Of a DNA stretch of 33,971 bases, positions 8,794 through 17,693 are shown piece by piece (within the stretch, counting starts at the first letter, position 1; every line of letters starts with the position of its first letter). The position numbers and the translations under genes are program-made. Source of the stretch: an uncultured Gammaproteobacteria bacterium (GTDB lineage: Bacteria; Pseudomonadota; Gammaproteobacteria; GCA-001735895); the NCBI GenBank assembly GCA_937984095.1, contig CALJYH010000011.1, positions 1 through 33,971 on the forward strand, in the 5' to 3' direction. A model generated the notes under the pieces. The model was given only the letters and a program-made list of their open reading frames with translations, was not told the DNA's origin and ran no database searches.

Positions 8794-9906
8794 ATGAGAA
8801 TTGAAGACGACAGCAAACTCGACTACAAGGACGTCTTGATACGCCCCAAACGAAGTACACTGGGCAGCCGCAAGGACGTCGAACTGGAGCGGGAATTCAC
8901 ATTTCGTAACTACCAGTCTGATACCGACGAACACTATCGCGGCATTCCGATCATGGCGTCCAACATGGACGGCGTGGGCACCTTTGAGATGGCTGACAGT
9001 CTCGCCAGGATGGGGTTGTTTACCTGCCTGGTTAAAAACTACGAGGCCGACGAACTGATCGGCTTTTTCAGCGAAGAGAATACTCTCCGATGTGAAAATG
9101 TCGCTTACTCAACGGGAATCACGAGCCAGGATTTCGAAAAATTCGAAGCGGTTTATAACCAAACCGGCCCCCGTTTGAAATACGTTTGTGTCGATGTTGC
9201 AAACGGTTACTCGGAACGCTTTTCCGATTTTATCAAGCAACTAAGAGAGGCCTATCCTGGCGTCGTCATCATTGCCGGGAATGTTGTAACCGGCGAAATG
9301 ACCGAAGAGTTAATATTAAGTGGTGCCGATATCGTCAAGGTCGGCATCGGGCCCGGCAGCGTATGCACCACTCGAATCCAGACCGGGGTCGGATTCCCTC
9401 AACTCTCCGCAGTAATCGAGTGCGCCGACTCGGCACACGGTCTCGGCGGGCATATTATTGCCGATGGCGGTTGCACCTGTCCGGGAGATCTGGCCAAGGC
9501 ATTCGCGGCTGGCGCTGATTATGTCATGCTCGGGGGAATGCTTGCGGGTCATGACGAAGGCGGCGGTGAAATCATTACCCGTTACTTCAAGAGCGGTGAA
9601 GTCAGGAAAACTGACTCAGGCCTGGAAGATCTGATAGAGGAACGTAAGTTCGTTAACTTTTACGGTATGAGTTCAAAGGCAGCCAACGAAAAACACTTTG
9701 GCGGGCTCAAGGAATACCGTTCATCCGAGGGTCGGGAAATCCAGGTTCCCTATCGCGGCAAAATCGAAGACACGATCCAGAACCTGCTCGGCGGGGTGCG
9801 CAGCACCTGCACCTATGCCGGCGCCAAGAAGTTGAAGTGGCTGAGCAAATGCACGACCTTCGTCAAAACCAGCGAGCAGTTCAACTCGGTTTTCGCCGAC
9901 CACTAA
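8794..9906 (+). CDS. guaC: GMP reductase
   Basis: NADPH-dependent conversion of GMP to IMP, returning guanine nucleotides to the adenine branch. I chose the ATG at 8794, not the track start at 8758, because '[21 protein letters not shown]' aligns with the E. coli GuaC N-terminus. The protein is then 370 aa against 347 in E. coli. Catalytic C191 is in '[11 protein letters not shown]', and 'DVANGYS', 'GNVVTGEM' and 'HIIADGGCT' complete the TIM-barrel motifs. The extra length comes mainly from an insertion at about residues 262-284, just before 'FYGMSS'. No clear Shine-Dalgarno precedes the ATG. IMP dehydrogenase is excluded by the GMP-reductase-type barrel and the lack of CBS domains. Confidence 0.95.
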   Translation: MRIEDDSKLDYKDVLIRPKRSTLGSRKDVELEREFTFRNYQSDTDEHYRGIPIMASNMDGVGTFEMADSLARMGLFTCLVKNYEADELIGFFSEENTLRCENVAYSTGITSQDFEKFEAVYNQTGPRLKYVCVDVANGYSERFSDFIKQLREAYPGVVIIAGNVVTGEMTEELILSGADIVKVGIGPGSVCTTRIQTGVGFPQLSAVIECADSAHGLGGHIIADGGCTCPGDLAKAFAAGADYVMLGGMLAGHDEGGGEIITRYFKSGEVRKTDSGLEDLIEERKFVNFYGMSSKAANEKHFGGLKEYRSSEGREIQVPYRGKIEDTIQNLLGGVRSTCTYAGAKKLKWLSKCTTFVKTSEQFNSVFADH

Positions 9907-9990
9907 AAATTCGACTTCGAACGAAGTAGCTAATTAACGGATAATAACCAGAACCAACCAGGTTTGGACAGCAGCATAACTTTTCAGAAA

Positions 9991-10038
9991 CGCCGTAAAT
10001 ACATCCATGTAGGCTCGCGCGCAACATCCTTGTTGCGC
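9991..10038. repeat. Structured intergenic repeat, copy 1 (CATCCATG-core hairpins)
   Basis: Two hairpins lie side by side between guaC and the TVP38-reductase gene: TACAT-CC-ATGTA (10000-10011) and GCGCAACA-TCCT-TGTTGCGC (10019-10038, 8-bp perfect stem). Read on the minus strand, the cores are CATGGATG and CAAGGATG separated by a GAGC-containing linker, the same layout as the element near 32890. No T-run follows, so it is not a standard terminator, although it lies between convergent genes and could act as one or protect 3' ends. The rest of the 9907-10047 gap holds nothing I recognise. Confidence 0.6.
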
Positions 10039-10047
10039 AGCGTTCAG

Positions 10048-12180
10048 TCAGGAGTTGCGACGCCAGCGGTGGAATTTGGCGACCCATTCGAGCAGGCGTT
10101 TGGGCACATGCGCACGCTTCCACTCCCCCGCGGCATACTTGTTCGCCTCGGCAAAAGTTGGATAGATATGTATGGTGCCGAGAATTTTGTTTAATCCAAG
10201 ACCATGCCTCATCGCCAGCACATACTCGGCGATCAAATCACCGGAATGTTCACCAACGATAGTAACCCCGAGAATTCGATCCTTGCCGGGTACGGTCAGC
10301 ACCTTGACAAAACCATGCGCCTCGCTGTCGGCAATGGCACGGTCGAGGTCATCAATACCGTAGCGGGTTACCTCGTATTTAATGCCCTGCTCCTGCGCCT
10401 CGCTTTCATTTAGTCCAACCCGCGCAATTTCCGGCTCGGTGAATGTGGCCCAGGGGATAACCGAGTAATCCGCCTTGAAACGCTTAACAATACCGAATAA
10501 AGAGTTTACCGACGTATACCAGGCCTGGTGGGCGCCAACATGTGTAAACTGGTAGGGACCGGTGACATCGCCACAGGCATAAATCGTCGGTATGTTAGTT
10601 TGCAGAAACTCATTCACCTCGATAGTGCGATTCGGATTCAGACGCACCCCGATTTCTTCGAGCCCGAACCCGCCTGACCTGGGTGACCTTCCAACCGCGA
10701 CAATAAGCGCATCAAATTCAATTTCGACCTCGCCGTCTTTATTTTCCGCCACCAGGTAATCCTTACCCCCGCGCTTGATAAAGCGTTTCGCGGTATGCGC
10801 GGTCAAGACCTGCACCCCTTCGTCACTGAACTTTTGCTGAACCATTTCCGAGATTTCTGGATCTTCTCGCAGCAGGATTCGGGGAAGCATTTCAATTTGT
10901 GTCACCGCGACACCGAGTCGGGAAAATGCCTGGGTCAACTCCGATCCAATCGGGCCTCCACCGAGGACCGCCAGCTTGCGCGGCTGGTCACGCATTTCCC
11001 AAAGATTATCCGAGGTATAATAATCAACCTGTTCTATTCCCTCGATAGGCGGCACAAAAGGACTTCCACCGGTGGCGACCACGATGTTACGGGTGCGAAT
11101 CGTGTCGCCGTTGACTTCGACGGTCCAGGGCGTGGTGATACGCGCCTCTCCAATCACAACATCAACACCGAGGCCGGTGTAGCGTTCGACCGAGTCATGC
11201 GGTTCGATTTTCCTGATGATCTGCTGAATTCGTTCCATAACCTCGGCAAAATCAAACTCGGCATCGGCGTGCTTGATGCCGAATTCCTGGCTGCGAGCAA
11301 TATGCGACAGGAATTTCGCGGAACGTATTATCGCTTTCGAAGGTACGCAACCATAGTTGAGGCAGTCACCACCCATCTTGTGCTTTTCGATGAGCGTAAC
11401 CCTGGCCTTGACCGCCGCGGCAATATAGGCCGTAACCAGACCCGCCGAACCACCACCGATTACAACCAGGTTGGTGTCAAATTCGTCCGGTTTGACAAAA
11501 CCTTCGAGTGCCTTACGATTGGCGATTAACACAACGATTTTCCTACCGATAAATGGCAGCATTGCCAACAGCAGAAAAGAAAATATAATTCCGCCACTGA
11601 AAATTCCGCTTGCCGATTCGATCTGGGCCAACTGAGTCCCGGCATTCACGTAAACTACAGTGCCAGCGAACATGCCCAGCTGACTAACCCAGAAAAAGGT
11701 CCACAGGCGCAACGTGGTCAATCCCATCACCAGGTTAATGACGAAAAACGGGAAGGCGGGCACCAGGCGCAGTGCAAACAGGTAAAAGGGGCCATCCTTT
11801 TCGATGCCATCGTTGATTGATTTCAGGGACGAACCAAATCGGGACTGCACCGCGTCCCTGAAAAGATAGCGTGATACCAGGAAGGCAATCGATGCGCCTA
11901 TCGTGCTGGCAAAGGAAACCAGTATTAATCCGGTAACCAATCCGAAAATTGCGCCCCCGGCGAGGGTCAGCACCGTTGCGCCCGGCAAGGAAGCCCCGGT
12001 AATCACCACATACAACACGAAGAATCCAATCAACGTAAGAACGCGGTTTTCAACATAATACTGGTCGATAATTTGTTGCTGGGATTTGACGTAATCAAGC
12101 GTCAGGTACTGTTCCAGGTCAAACTGGAAAAAAATCACCACGATTAGTGCCAACAGGCCCAGCAGGACAATTTTTTTCAT
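10048..12180 (-). CDS. TVP38/DedA-type membrane domain fused to pyridine-nucleotide disulfide oxidoreductase
   Basis: A 710-aa two-part protein. Residues 1-222 contain an N-terminal membrane segment (3-20) and a TVP38/TMEM64 (VTT) domain, including 'GASLPGATVLTLAGGAIFG' and 'LRLVPAFPFFVINLVMG', with further membrane spans to about 215. From about 237 it is a flavin disulfide reductase: FAD motif 'VVIGGGSAGLVTA', redox-active pair C273/C278 in 'GGDCLNYGCVPSK', a second Rossmann motif 'LAVLGGGPIGSE' near 405, and FAD 'YACGDVTG'. The C-terminal motif that reads HxHPTxxE in dihydrolipoamide dehydrogenase is 'HIYPTFAE' here, with Tyr673 in place of the catalytic His and Glu678 kept. This fits the mercuric-reductase-like branch better than a true E3 subunit. 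The substrate is unknown; a membrane-tethered thiol or quinone reductase is plausible. It lies 48 bp downstream of selU on the same strand. Confidence 0.9.
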   Translation of the reverse strand: MKKIVLLGLLALIVVIFFQFDLEQYLTLDYVKSQQQIIDQYYVENRVLTLIGFFVLYVVITGASLPGATVLTLAGGAIFGLVTGLILVSFASTIGASIAFLVSRYLFRDAVQSRFGSSLKSINDGIEKDGPFYLFALRLVPAFPFFVINLVMGLTTLRLWTFFWVSQLGMFAGTVVYVNAGTQLAQIESASGIFSGGIIFSFLLLAMLPFIGRKIVVLIANRKALEGFVKPDEFDTNLVVIGGGSAGLVTAYIAAAVKARVTLIEKHKMGGDCLNYGCVPSKAIIRSAKFLSHIARSQEFGIKHADAEFDFAEVMERIQQIIRKIEPHDSVERYTGLGVDVVIGEARITTPWTVEVNGDTIRTRNIVVATGGSPFVPPIEGIEQVDYYTSDNLWEMRDQPRKLAVLGGGPIGSELTQAFSRLGVAVTQIEMLPRILLREDPEISEMVQQKFSDEGVQVLTAHTAKRFIKRGGKDYLVAENKDGEVEIEFDALIVAVGRSPRSGGFGLEEIGVRLNPNRTIEVNEFLQTNIPTIYACGDVTGPYQFTHVGAHQAWYTSVNSLFGIVKRFKADYSVIPWATFTEPEIARVGLNESEAQEQGIKYEVTRYGIDDLDRAIADSEAHGFVKVLTVPGKDRILGVTIVGEHSGDLIAEYVLAMRHGLGLNKILGTIHIYPTFAEANKYAAGEWKRAHVPKRLLEWVAKFHRWRRNS

Positions 12181-12228
12181 AGCGGAGTTTCCAGACTCGT
12201 ATTTTGCATAGGACGCTGTTATTGGTTA

Positions 12229-13338
12229 TTAACTAGTTCGCGCTGTGCAGTATTCTTCAGCCCATTGCAAAAACTCTGCTTCGGGGCCCTCGAAGATTAT
12301 TTCAGGTTTTTTGTCTTTAATCTGGTAACGGTACATTGGATCGTAATATTGTTCGAGTAAAATTTGAATTCCCTGGTCAAATTCTGCCACGCTGTCATTC
12401 TTAAAAAGCATTTTCAACGCGAATTCAAAGCACTGCTTCACCTGCTGATAGCGATCCCCGCCCAGGCGCTTTTGTATGCGTGCCAGGTTGTCCAGTACAA
12501 AACGAGTGAACTCTTCCTCGGCACTGTCGCCAAATGCCTGTTGGTAGTCAGGCCAGTTATGCAGGATATAGTCTTCACGGATGAGCTGGATGCGAGTTTC
12601 GATATCAACTTGCAGGATAGCGCGCGGCGCCTTCAATAAAGCGTTAAACAGACAATCAGGCATATTGATGCGCCCGATGCGTCGCCCTTCGTCCTCGACA
12701 AAAACAGGCTTACCCGGAAATCTATCACGGTGCTTGATAAATTCGATCGAAACCCCGTTCTCCCAGTCGATGACCGACGGTTGCTGGTCGAGGGCATCGC
12801 CCCCAAAAGCTGAACCACGGTGATTGGCAAGACCTTCAAAATCGATGTGTTGCCGAATTTTTCGCAATACCCTGGTTTTACCGACCCCCGTCAGACCGCT
12901 GACACAAACCAGCTGTACTTTCCTGGTTGCCTGTTCCAGTTCGTCGATCAGGAATCGCCGCATTGCCTTGTAGCCACCGTGCACCAGTGGATATTCAACG
13001 CCCTGCTGTTGCAACCATTGTTGGCTGGTCCGAGAGCGCAAACCGCCACGAAAACAGTACAAATATCCTTGCGGATTTTGGTTGCAATAGGTTGTCCAGG
13101 CCTCCAGACGCTGTGTTCGAATATCTGGCGTAGCCAGTTCGAGCCCCAGGCGAATCGCTTCCTCCTGTCCAGCATTTTTATAGCGAATTCCAATCTGCTC
13201 ACGTTGCTGATCATCAAGCAACGGTATATTAGTCGCCGTCGGAAAAGCACCCTGGCTAAATTCGACTGGTGCCCGTACGTCCATCAAGGGAATATCGTTC
13301 AAAAAAAGCTGTCGGTAGTCGTTGATATCTTCTCGCAT
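12229..13338 (-). CDS. selU: tRNA 2-selenouridine synthase
   Basis: SelU (MnmH, YbbB) replaces the sulfur of 2-thiouridine at the wobble base of Lys, Glu and Gln tRNAs with selenium from selenophosphate, by way of a geranylated intermediate. The ATG at 13338 gives 369 aa and an N-terminus matching E. coli; the track start at 13374 would add 12 residues inside the rlmKL 3' end. The N-terminal rhodanese domain carries C95 in 'YCFRGGLRSR'. A P-loop 'GLTGVGKT' (148-155) and the 'GLANHRGSAFG' segment mark the C-terminal domain. It starts 8 bp after rlmKL, pairing an rRNA-modifying with a tRNA-modifying enzyme. It implies that the cell makes selenophosphate (SelD elsewhere). Confidence 0.95.
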   Translation of the reverse strand: MREDINDYRQLFLNDIPLMDVRAPVEFSQGAFPTATNIPLLDDQQREQIGIRYKNAGQEEAIRLGLELATPDIRTQRLEAWTTYCNQNPQGYLYCFRGGLRSRTSQQWLQQQGVEYPLVHGGYKAMRRFLIDELEQATRKVQLVCVSGLTGVGKTRVLRKIRQHIDFEGLANHRGSAFGGDALDQQPSVIDWENGVSIEFIKHRDRFPGKPVFVEDEGRRIGRINMPDCLFNALLKAPRAILQVDIETRIQLIREDYILHNWPDYQQAFGDSAEEEFTRFVLDNLARIQKRLGGDRYQQVKQCFEFALKMLFKNDSVAEFDQGIQILLEQYYDPMYRYQIKDKKPEIIFEGPEAEFLQWAEEYCTARTS

Positions 13339-13346
13339 GAGCGTTT

Positions 13347-15527
13347 TCAATCTTTGTACCGTAACTCCCAGCAACGATGTATTTTCGGATTCCGCTTGAA
13401 GTCTTCGGGCAGGGTCGCATGGCTTATGTCACGAGCTTCGCAAGATTGCTGGATCTCGTCGGCAAGCTTGAAACCACGGCGATTGGTTGAAAACAGCAGC
13501 AATCCATCCGGGGCCAAAAGTTTCATCGCCTGCTTTATTAAATCTTCGTGGTCCCGTTGGATGTCGAGGGTTTGTTGCATCTTGCTGGAATTTGAAAACG
13601 ACGGCGGATCAAGGAATATCAAATCAAAGTTGCGCGGTATCGAAAAGCTGTCCGGATTTTTTAACAGTTCAACGATATCGGCGCGCAAAAACTGGTACCG
13701 GGTTTCATCATCGAGCTGGTTCAGTAAAAAATTTTCGTGTGCCCACTTGAGATAAGTGGCCGACAGATCGACATTCATCACCGTGCTGGCACCGCCCAGG
13801 GCCGCTTGTACCCCGACAGCAGCCGTGTAACAAAACAGGTTGAGTACCGATTTTTCATGTGCTTGGTGGTACACCCTTTCGCGCGTAATACGATGATCCA
13901 GAAACAGTCCTGAATCTAGGTAATCACTGAGATTTACCAGCAACGACGCTGCGCCCTCTCGTACCTGGTAAAACTCGCCACGATGATCCTGTTTTTGGTA
14001 TTGCCCGGAGCCGCGCTGGCGGCTGCGGATCTTACAGAATAGCTGATCATCCGGGATCGAGAACAAATCCTTGACGACATCGGCCGCAATACGAATGCGA
14101 TATTCCGCCTTATCGGTCTCAATCGAGGTTGGTGCCTGGTATTCCTGCAGATGAAACCACTCAACTTCGGGCGCAATTTCACTCTGGTATCGATCCAGCG
14201 CGAACGCAAACTCTGGCAAATCCGCATCATATATTCGATAACAACTGACGCCATTCTTGTTGGCCCAGCGTTGTATATGCCTGGCATTCTTGGTCAGCCG
14301 ATTGCGCAACGGTATGGCTACTTCATCAGCAATCCTAGGCGACGAGGATGCCAGCTCCGCGCCTGCATCCTCGCCTGCGGTTTCAAAAATTGCAAACAGG
14401 CAATCGAGCGGACCATTTTTAACATCCTTTCTGCTAATTCGTTTCAATTTCAAACGATGCAGCAAATCCGGATTAGCCGATATTATCGCAAGTTTCGCAG
14501 GCGCCAGGTGCTGTAAGCAGGCGCCGATATCACTATAGAGCTGACCCAGATCCTGACCACCTTGCAAACGATGTCCATAGGGTGGATTACAAATCACCAG
14601 GGTATCCCCCTGCGTTGCCACCAAATCCAGGTCAGCAACCTGTTGGTGGGAGAACTCGATAATATTCTCAACGCCGGCGCGTTTCGCGTTGGCACGAGCA
14701 ATTTCCAACGCGCTAGCATCGTAGTCGCTGGCATAAATCTTCGCATCGGGATTCATGTCGACTGCCTGACGCGCCTGATCAACGCAGTCCTGCCAAAGGT
14801 CCGGGTTATGAAATAACCATTTGTTAAAACCGAAATAACGCCGCTCGAGCCCGGGAGCAATGTTGGCAGCCATCATTGCAGCTTCAATCGCAAAGGTGCC
14901 CGAGCCACACATTGGATCAACCAGTCGCGATACGTTCGAATCTGGTTTACACCAGCCTGCCTGGGTCAACAGCGCCGCGGCAAGATGCTCCTTGAGTGGG
15001 GCACCCGAGTGTTCAAGCCGGTAGCCACGTCGGTGCAGGCTTTCGCCGGATAAATCCAGGCTAATGCTCGCCTGGTTGTGGTGAATGTTGACGTGGACCT
15101 GGATGTCGGGTTGATTTTTTTCGACCACGGGTCGACTACCACAATTGTCCCTAAATCGATCGACGATCGCATCTTTTGACTTGAGCGCAACGAATTGCCC
15201 ATGATTAAGCTTTGAGCGGGACGAGGTCGCCGATACCGCAATACTGTCGCGCGCATTCAGATGCGATTCCCAGTCAATCTGGTAAATCGCCTGGTAGAGT
15301 TGCACTTCGTTTTCAACCCTGGCCTCGGCAAGTTCACAAAACACTCGATTAGCAAGCCGTGAATGCAGACAAATCTGATAGACGGATTCAATTCCTGCAC
15401 TGATTTGAACCCCGCCGTACACCTTCGTTAGCACCGCGCCGGACGAACTTGCTATTTGACGCAGCTCGTGGAACAAAAGGGTTTCAAAGCCCTTATGGCC
15501 GGTAACAAATAACTTCAGGTGTTGCAT
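13347..15527 (-). CDS. rlmKL: Bifunctional 23S rRNA methyltransferase RlmKL (m2G2445 / m7G2069)
   Basis: A fused enzyme methylating two guanines of helix 74 in 23S rRNA during large-subunit assembly. I start at the ATG at 15527 (726 aa), which begins 'MQHLKLFVTGHKGFETLL' and aligns with E. coli RlmL; the track uses a TTG 24 bp upstream. Neither start has a clear Shine-Dalgarno. Order: THUMP region (about 45-160), RlmL methyltransferase with 'DPMCGSGTF' (204-212) and the base-flipping motif 'NPPYG' (314-318), then the RlmK methyltransferase with 'LNLFCYTAAVGVQAALGG' and 'DLIFLDPPSFSN'. The full fused form is characteristic of gammaproteobacteria. It is divergent from the DUF1631 gene and leads the rlmKL-selU-oxidoreductase run. 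Confidence 0.96.
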   Translation of the reverse strand: MQHLKLFVTGHKGFETLLFHELRQIASSSGAVLTKVYGGVQISAGIESVYQICLHSRLANRVFCELAEARVENEVQLYQAIYQIDWESHLNARDSIAVSATSSRSKLNHGQFVALKSKDAIVDRFRDNCGSRPVVEKNQPDIQVHVNIHHNQASISLDLSGESLHRRGYRLEHSGAPLKEHLAAALLTQAGWCKPDSNVSRLVDPMCGSGTFAIEAAMMAANIAPGLERRYFGFNKWLFHNPDLWQDCVDQARQAVDMNPDAKIYASDYDASALEIARANAKRAGVENIIEFSHQQVADLDLVATQGDTLVICNPPYGHRLQGGQDLGQLYSDIGACLQHLAPAKLAIISANPDLLHRLKLKRISRKDVKNGPLDCLFAIFETAGEDAGAELASSSPRIADEVAIPLRNRLTKNARHIQRWANKNGVSCYRIYDADLPEFAFALDRYQSEIAPEVEWFHLQEYQAPTSIETDKAEYRIRIAADVVKDLFSIPDDQLFCKIRSRQRGSGQYQKQDHRGEFYQVREGAASLLVNLSDYLDSGLFLDHRITRERVYHQAHEKSVLNLFCYTAAVGVQAALGGASTVMNVDLSATYLKWAHENFLLNQLDDETRYQFLRADIVELLKNPDSFSIPRNFDLIFLDPPSFSNSSKMQQTLDIQRDHEDLIKQAMKLLAPDGLLLFSTNRRGFKLADEIQQSCEARDISHATLPEDFKRNPKIHRCWELRYKD

Positions 15528-15679
15528 CGAATGTTGTTTTGCGGGTACCAAAGGGGGTTGATTTTACGCCTTATGTCACAAATCTGCTGTAAAACGAATA
15601 GTAATGAAAATTGAAACAGGATTTTAGGAATATTTTCGCCTATATTAAGGGTTCTAAACCGATTTGAAATTCAACCCGG

Positions 15680-17680
15680 ATGACAGCTTCAAAACAGCGT
15701 CAGGATTCTACCTCGATATCAGGCGAGGATGCTTTTGCAGAGACCAGCAGCCTCAGTAAGAAATTAATTACTTCAATGCTGGTGGGCATGATCGAAAGCG
15801 CCGAGAGTTATCATGGCTGGAGTCTGCCTGATCAGGATGGCGCCCGCATGGTCAAGCTGATCAAACACAAGCAACGCATTATCTGCTCGGCGTTCTGGTT
15901 TCAGATGAAAAAGCATTTTTCCGATTTCAAATCTTCAGATCAAACCCCACCAGAAGGAAAAGGCGCTGGTGACTGGCAACGCCTGGGCCTGTCCGGGGCA
16001 AGTGAAACTGTTGAGATCGATGAATTGCAGACAATCACTTCTCGCTATAGTGAAGCTTTCGAAGAATTCGACCGTGCGATTTTGAAACGCCTGCAGACCT
16101 GCATTAAGAAATCTCGCGCGAACATCTACGAAAACCCACTACAGGTTAAGAGGCTGTGCGAGTCTTTCCAGTACGCAATTGACAGCCTCAACCTGGAAGT
16201 TAACTACAAAATCGCGCTCTACCATCTGTTTGCCGATCGCTTTATCGAAGCACTGGGTCCGACTTACCGACGTATCGACCAATTTTTATTCGATTCTGGC
16301 ATGCAGCCAACAATTCCGTTAGCACGAATTCATCTGCGTAGCATCGACGGTTTGAGCGAGTCAAAATCTCCGCAAACCTTTAAACCGAACCAAAGCGCCT
16401 GTCTGCTCGTGTTGCTGCAGCGATTCAAGGAGAAATCGCGCCAGGCCTCAAGCAGTTATAAAAACCTGTTCCCCGAACTGAAACAACGCTTCGCCACCTT
16501 TGAACTTAATGAATATGACGAGCAAATCGAACAACTGAACCAGATTTTCAAATTGATATTCGAAGATGAGGACCTGCCTTCACCAGTCAAGCAACAGTTG
16601 GCACGTCTACAAATTTACGTATTCATTACCGCAGTCCAGGAAGACGGGTTTCTGCGCCGTTCCAGCAACCCGGCACGACGCTTGCTAGACGGCATAATCG
16701 GCAGTGAAGTCGAAATTGCAAAAAGCGGCAATTCCGAGTTTTCAGGGATTCGATTCATTCGTGAACATATCGATGGCATGGCAAACCATGGATTTATTAC
16801 CGTCGATAGCTACTCTGAAATGCTCGAAGGCTATCAGGCCTATGTTAAGGAAAACGAGGCCTCGATTCGTAAGGCGCGCAAGCTCGAAGCGACTAAAAAG
16901 GTTATGCCACTCGTCACCTCCAGGCTTTCCGATCTCACTGCGCCACTCAAGATCCAGGGTACCCGGTTGATTCTGTTCGACAAAGTCTGGCTACCGCTGA
17001 TGGTGCAAATCGCGCTACGACAGGGGATGGACTCCGATCCCTGGCACAAGACGATTGCGATGGTAAAGAAACAGGTCTGGTCACTGATCCCAAAGTCGAA
17101 CCTGGAAGACCAGGAGAAGTTACAGAAGGTATTGCCGCAGGTTGCCCATTCGCTGCACCGCGCAATGCGCAGCCTTAAACTGGCCGAGTCTTTACAGCAA
17201 TCGTTAAGGGACTATCTCAAGCTCGAGCAGCAAAAAGTGGTCGAAGAAACGGCACACAACATCATCGAGGCCAAGCGCCGAACCCGTTCGCTTTCCGCCC
17301 AGTCATTCGCACCGGAGGAAGAAGATACCACTGAGTTTGACGAAATGATGCAGACCGGCATTTTCCAGGTTCCAGCCGAAATGATTGACGCCTTAAGTTC
17401 GGTAAAAGAAGACAAACCAAAGAAAATCAACCAGGTCGACTCGCTCTCAACCGGCGAATGGGTAAATATGAGACTGGACGGGAGCAAGCTTTTGGCCAAG
17501 GTAGCCTGGAAAGCAGAAGATTCCAGTCTTTTTATTTTCGTCGACCGCGACGGTAAGCGAATTTGTGAGCTCGATGCAAACAAACTGGCACAGCAGTTTG
17601 GATCAGGTGATATATCGCTGATGGATTCGGGTTCGGCTGACTCGGAAAAAACCCAGTTCAGCTTTATGAAAACCCTGTAA
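15680..17680 (+). CDS. DUF1631 family protein
   Basis: A 666-aa cytoplasmic, mostly helical protein with no membrane segment or catalytic motif that I recognise. 'FLRRSSNPARRLLDGI' (about 322-337) and the C-terminal strand-rich end 'STGEWVNMRLDGSKLLAKVAWKA...FVDRDGKR' (about 590-640) match the DUF1631 pattern as I remember it; this should be confirmed by profile search. The C-terminal module resembles a PilZ-like small beta barrel, but I cannot see the RxxxR and D/NxSxxG c-di-GMP motifs, so ligand binding is not claimed. The long middle is rich in Lys, Glu and Gln and is probably helical. It is convergent with sucB across 13 bp. The function of the family is not established. Confidence 0.75.
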   Translation: MTASKQRQDSTSISGEDAFAETSSLSKKLITSMLVGMIESAESYHGWSLPDQDGARMVKLIKHKQRIICSAFWFQMKKHFSDFKSSDQTPPEGKGAGDWQRLGLSGASETVEIDELQTITSRYSEAFEEFDRAILKRLQTCIKKSRANIYENPLQVKRLCESFQYAIDSLNLEVNYKIALYHLFADRFIEALGPTYRRIDQFLFDSGMQPTIPLARIHLRSIDGLSESKSPQTFKPNQSACLLVLLQRFKEKSRQASSSYKNLFPELKQRFATFELNEYDEQIEQLNQIFKLIFEDEDLPSPVKQQLARLQIYVFITAVQEDGFLRRSSNPARRLLDGIIGSEVEIAKSGNSEFSGIRFIREHIDGMANHGFITVDSYSEMLEGYQAYVKENEASIRKARKLEATKKVMPLVTSRLSDLTAPLKIQGTRLILFDKVWLPLMVQIALRQGMDSDPWHKTIAMVKKQVWSLIPKSNLEDQEKLQKVLPQVAHSLHRAMRSLKLAESLQQSLRDYLKLEQQKVVEETAHNIIEAKRRTRSLSAQSFAPEEEDTTEFDEMMQTGIFQVPAEMIDALSSVKEDKPKKINQVDSLSTGEWVNMRLDGSKLLAKVAWKAEDSSLFIFVDRDGKRICELDANKLAQQFGSGDISLMDSGSADSEKTQFSFMKTL

Positions 17681-17693
17681 GCCGCCGCCGGGT

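Noticed and set aside
9914-9927. ACTTCG-AA-CGAAGT inverted repeat just after guaC as a terminator
   Set aside because: The stem is only 6 bp with a 2-nt loop, and no T-run follows.
10048-12180. Treating the flavoenzyme half as the E3 (lpd) subunit for the sucAB complex
   Set aside because: The catalytic His of E3 is Tyr, the enzyme is fused to a membrane domain, and it belongs to another transcription unit.
12820-13755. 311-aa plus-strand ORF across selU and rlmKL
   Set aside because: Antisense to two well-supported genes and without recognisable motifs.
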